Shown here: positions 20,429 through 20,687 of the stretch, one piece after another | Position numbering within the stretch: the stretch's first letter is position 1 | How the letters are laid out: the number at the start of each line of letters is the position of its first letter | DNA from: Syntrophorhabdus sp. | Lineage (GTDB): Bacteria; Desulfobacterota; BSN033; UBA1163 | Assembly: GCA_020724025.1 (NCBI GenBank) | Contig: DYHU01000032.1 | Span: forward strand, 1-20,687 | Reading direction: 5' to 3' | DNA: 20,687 nt | Notes under the pieces: model-generated | The model's input: the letters and a program-made list of their open reading frames with translations, nothing else | Told to the model about the DNA's origin: nothing | The model's database searches: none | Program-made: the position numbers and the translations under genes

Positions 20429-20687
20429 ATGGAAAAAGTGCGTCTGACCGAAAAAGTGAAAAAAGCGGGTTGAGCCTCTAAAATGGGTCCAGAGGATCTG
20501 GATCAGATTCTAAAGGAGTTGCCTCTTCCAAAAGATCCGAAGGTTTTAGTGGGACTGGATACGTCGGATGACGCAGGGGTCTATCAATTAAATGATGAAG
20601 TCGCTCTGGTTCAAACGGTGGACTTCTTTACTCCGATTGTGGACGATCCCTTTACTTTTGGCGAGATCGCGGTGGCTAATGCCTTAA
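20429..20687 (+). CDS. selD: Selenophosphate synthetase SelD, selenoprotein, 3' truncated by window
   Basis: SelD makes selenophosphate from selenide and ATP. Reading ATG 20429 through an in-frame TGA at 20471-20473 gives [23 protein letters not shown]. The TGA falls where E. coli SelD has catalytic Cys17, and Lys18 here matches Lys20 (same +3 spacing), so the codon is interpreted as selenocysteine (U15). Downstream motifs are intact: [12 protein letters not shown] (metal/ATP-binding Asp pair near residues 47-48) and [31 protein letters not shown] at 20414-20418 precedes ATG 20429 by 10 nt. ATG 20424 is out of frame and soon stops. A start after the TGA (ATG 20483) would delete both the nucleophile and the Lys, so it is unlikely. 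The window ends at about residue 86 of the usual 340 or so. Confidence 0.92.
20471..20504 (+). promoter_or_regulatory. Sec UGA codon and bacterial SECIS hairpin in selD
   Basis: The UGA (20471-20473) is followed by a hairpin: GGTCCAGA (20486-20493), loop GGA (20494-20496), TCTGGATC (20497-20504), 8 bp with one G-U. The loop starts 21 nt after the UGA and has G in its first two positions, as expected of bacterial SECIS elements bound by SelB. An alternative 5-bp stem, CCTCT (20475-20479) with AGAGG (20491-20495), overlaps it. The structure lies inside coding sequence, as bacterial SECIS must. Confidence 0.75.

Noticed and set aside
20483..20687. selD starting at the ATG after the TGA
   Set aside because: This would remove the catalytic Cys/Sec and the adjacent Lys that SelD needs, while a good ribosome-binding site and SelD homology exist upstream of the TGA.

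Overview
The window most resembles a chromosomal segment of an anaerobic deltaproteobacterium (Desulfobacterota, for example a syntroph- or sulfate-reducer-like lineage). This is inferred from four things: the gene order mfd - parvulin lipoproteins - surA - pdxA, the MJ0042 zinc-ribbon/DUF3426 membrane protein, an electron-transfer flavoprotein whose alpha subunit carries a ferredoxin domain, and a selenium operon ending in a selenocysteine-containing selD. No rRNA, tRNA, CRISPR array or transposase was seen. About 17 protein genes are supported, and the last is cut by the window end.

Layout. 55-4266: an endonuclease III-type DNA glycosylase and Mfd, both DNA repair. 4321-4428: four covarying hairpins. 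4608-8570: two parvulin-domain lipoproteins and a SurA-like chaperone, joined by ATGA overlaps, then pdxA. 8583-8780: a nested inverted-repeat element. 8878-13443: acetyl-CoA acetyltransferase, enoyl-CoA hydratase, EtfB and ferredoxin-EtfA, a block for acyl-CoA beta-oxidation or butyrate-type metabolism with flavin-based electron transfer. 13695-14678: zinc-ribbon/DUF3426 protein. 14873-17184, minus strand: AI-2E-family permease, a YhhQ-type queuosine-precursor transporter and a universal stress protein. 17185-17554: divergent intergenic region with interleaved, mutually exclusive inverted repeats. 17555-20687: YedE-type selenium transporter, single-domain TusA/YedF-like sulfurtransferase, cysteine-desulfurase-like PLP enzyme, DUF3343 putative Se/S carrier, and selD.

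Two things stand out. First, selD is broken by an in-frame TGA exactly where family members carry the catalytic Cys/Sec, and a small hairpin with a GGA loop starts 12 nt after it. I read this as a real selenocysteine codon with a bacterial SECIS, so simple ORF calling misses the gene's true start. Second, most intergenic gaps between about 7.4 and 17.3 kb hold foldback arrays with a shared grammar. A fixed 4-5 nt word is iterated with a fixed-length but variable spacer (TAGTC+3, TGGAA+3, GTTCG+2, TAAGG+1, CAAA+3, TTGG+3), and usually an inverted array follows. The words differ between gaps while the grammar stays the same. In several places the array supplies stop codons or terminal residues of neighbouring genes. 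I do not know a name for this element class.

All family assignments come from reading motifs by eye. No database search was run.
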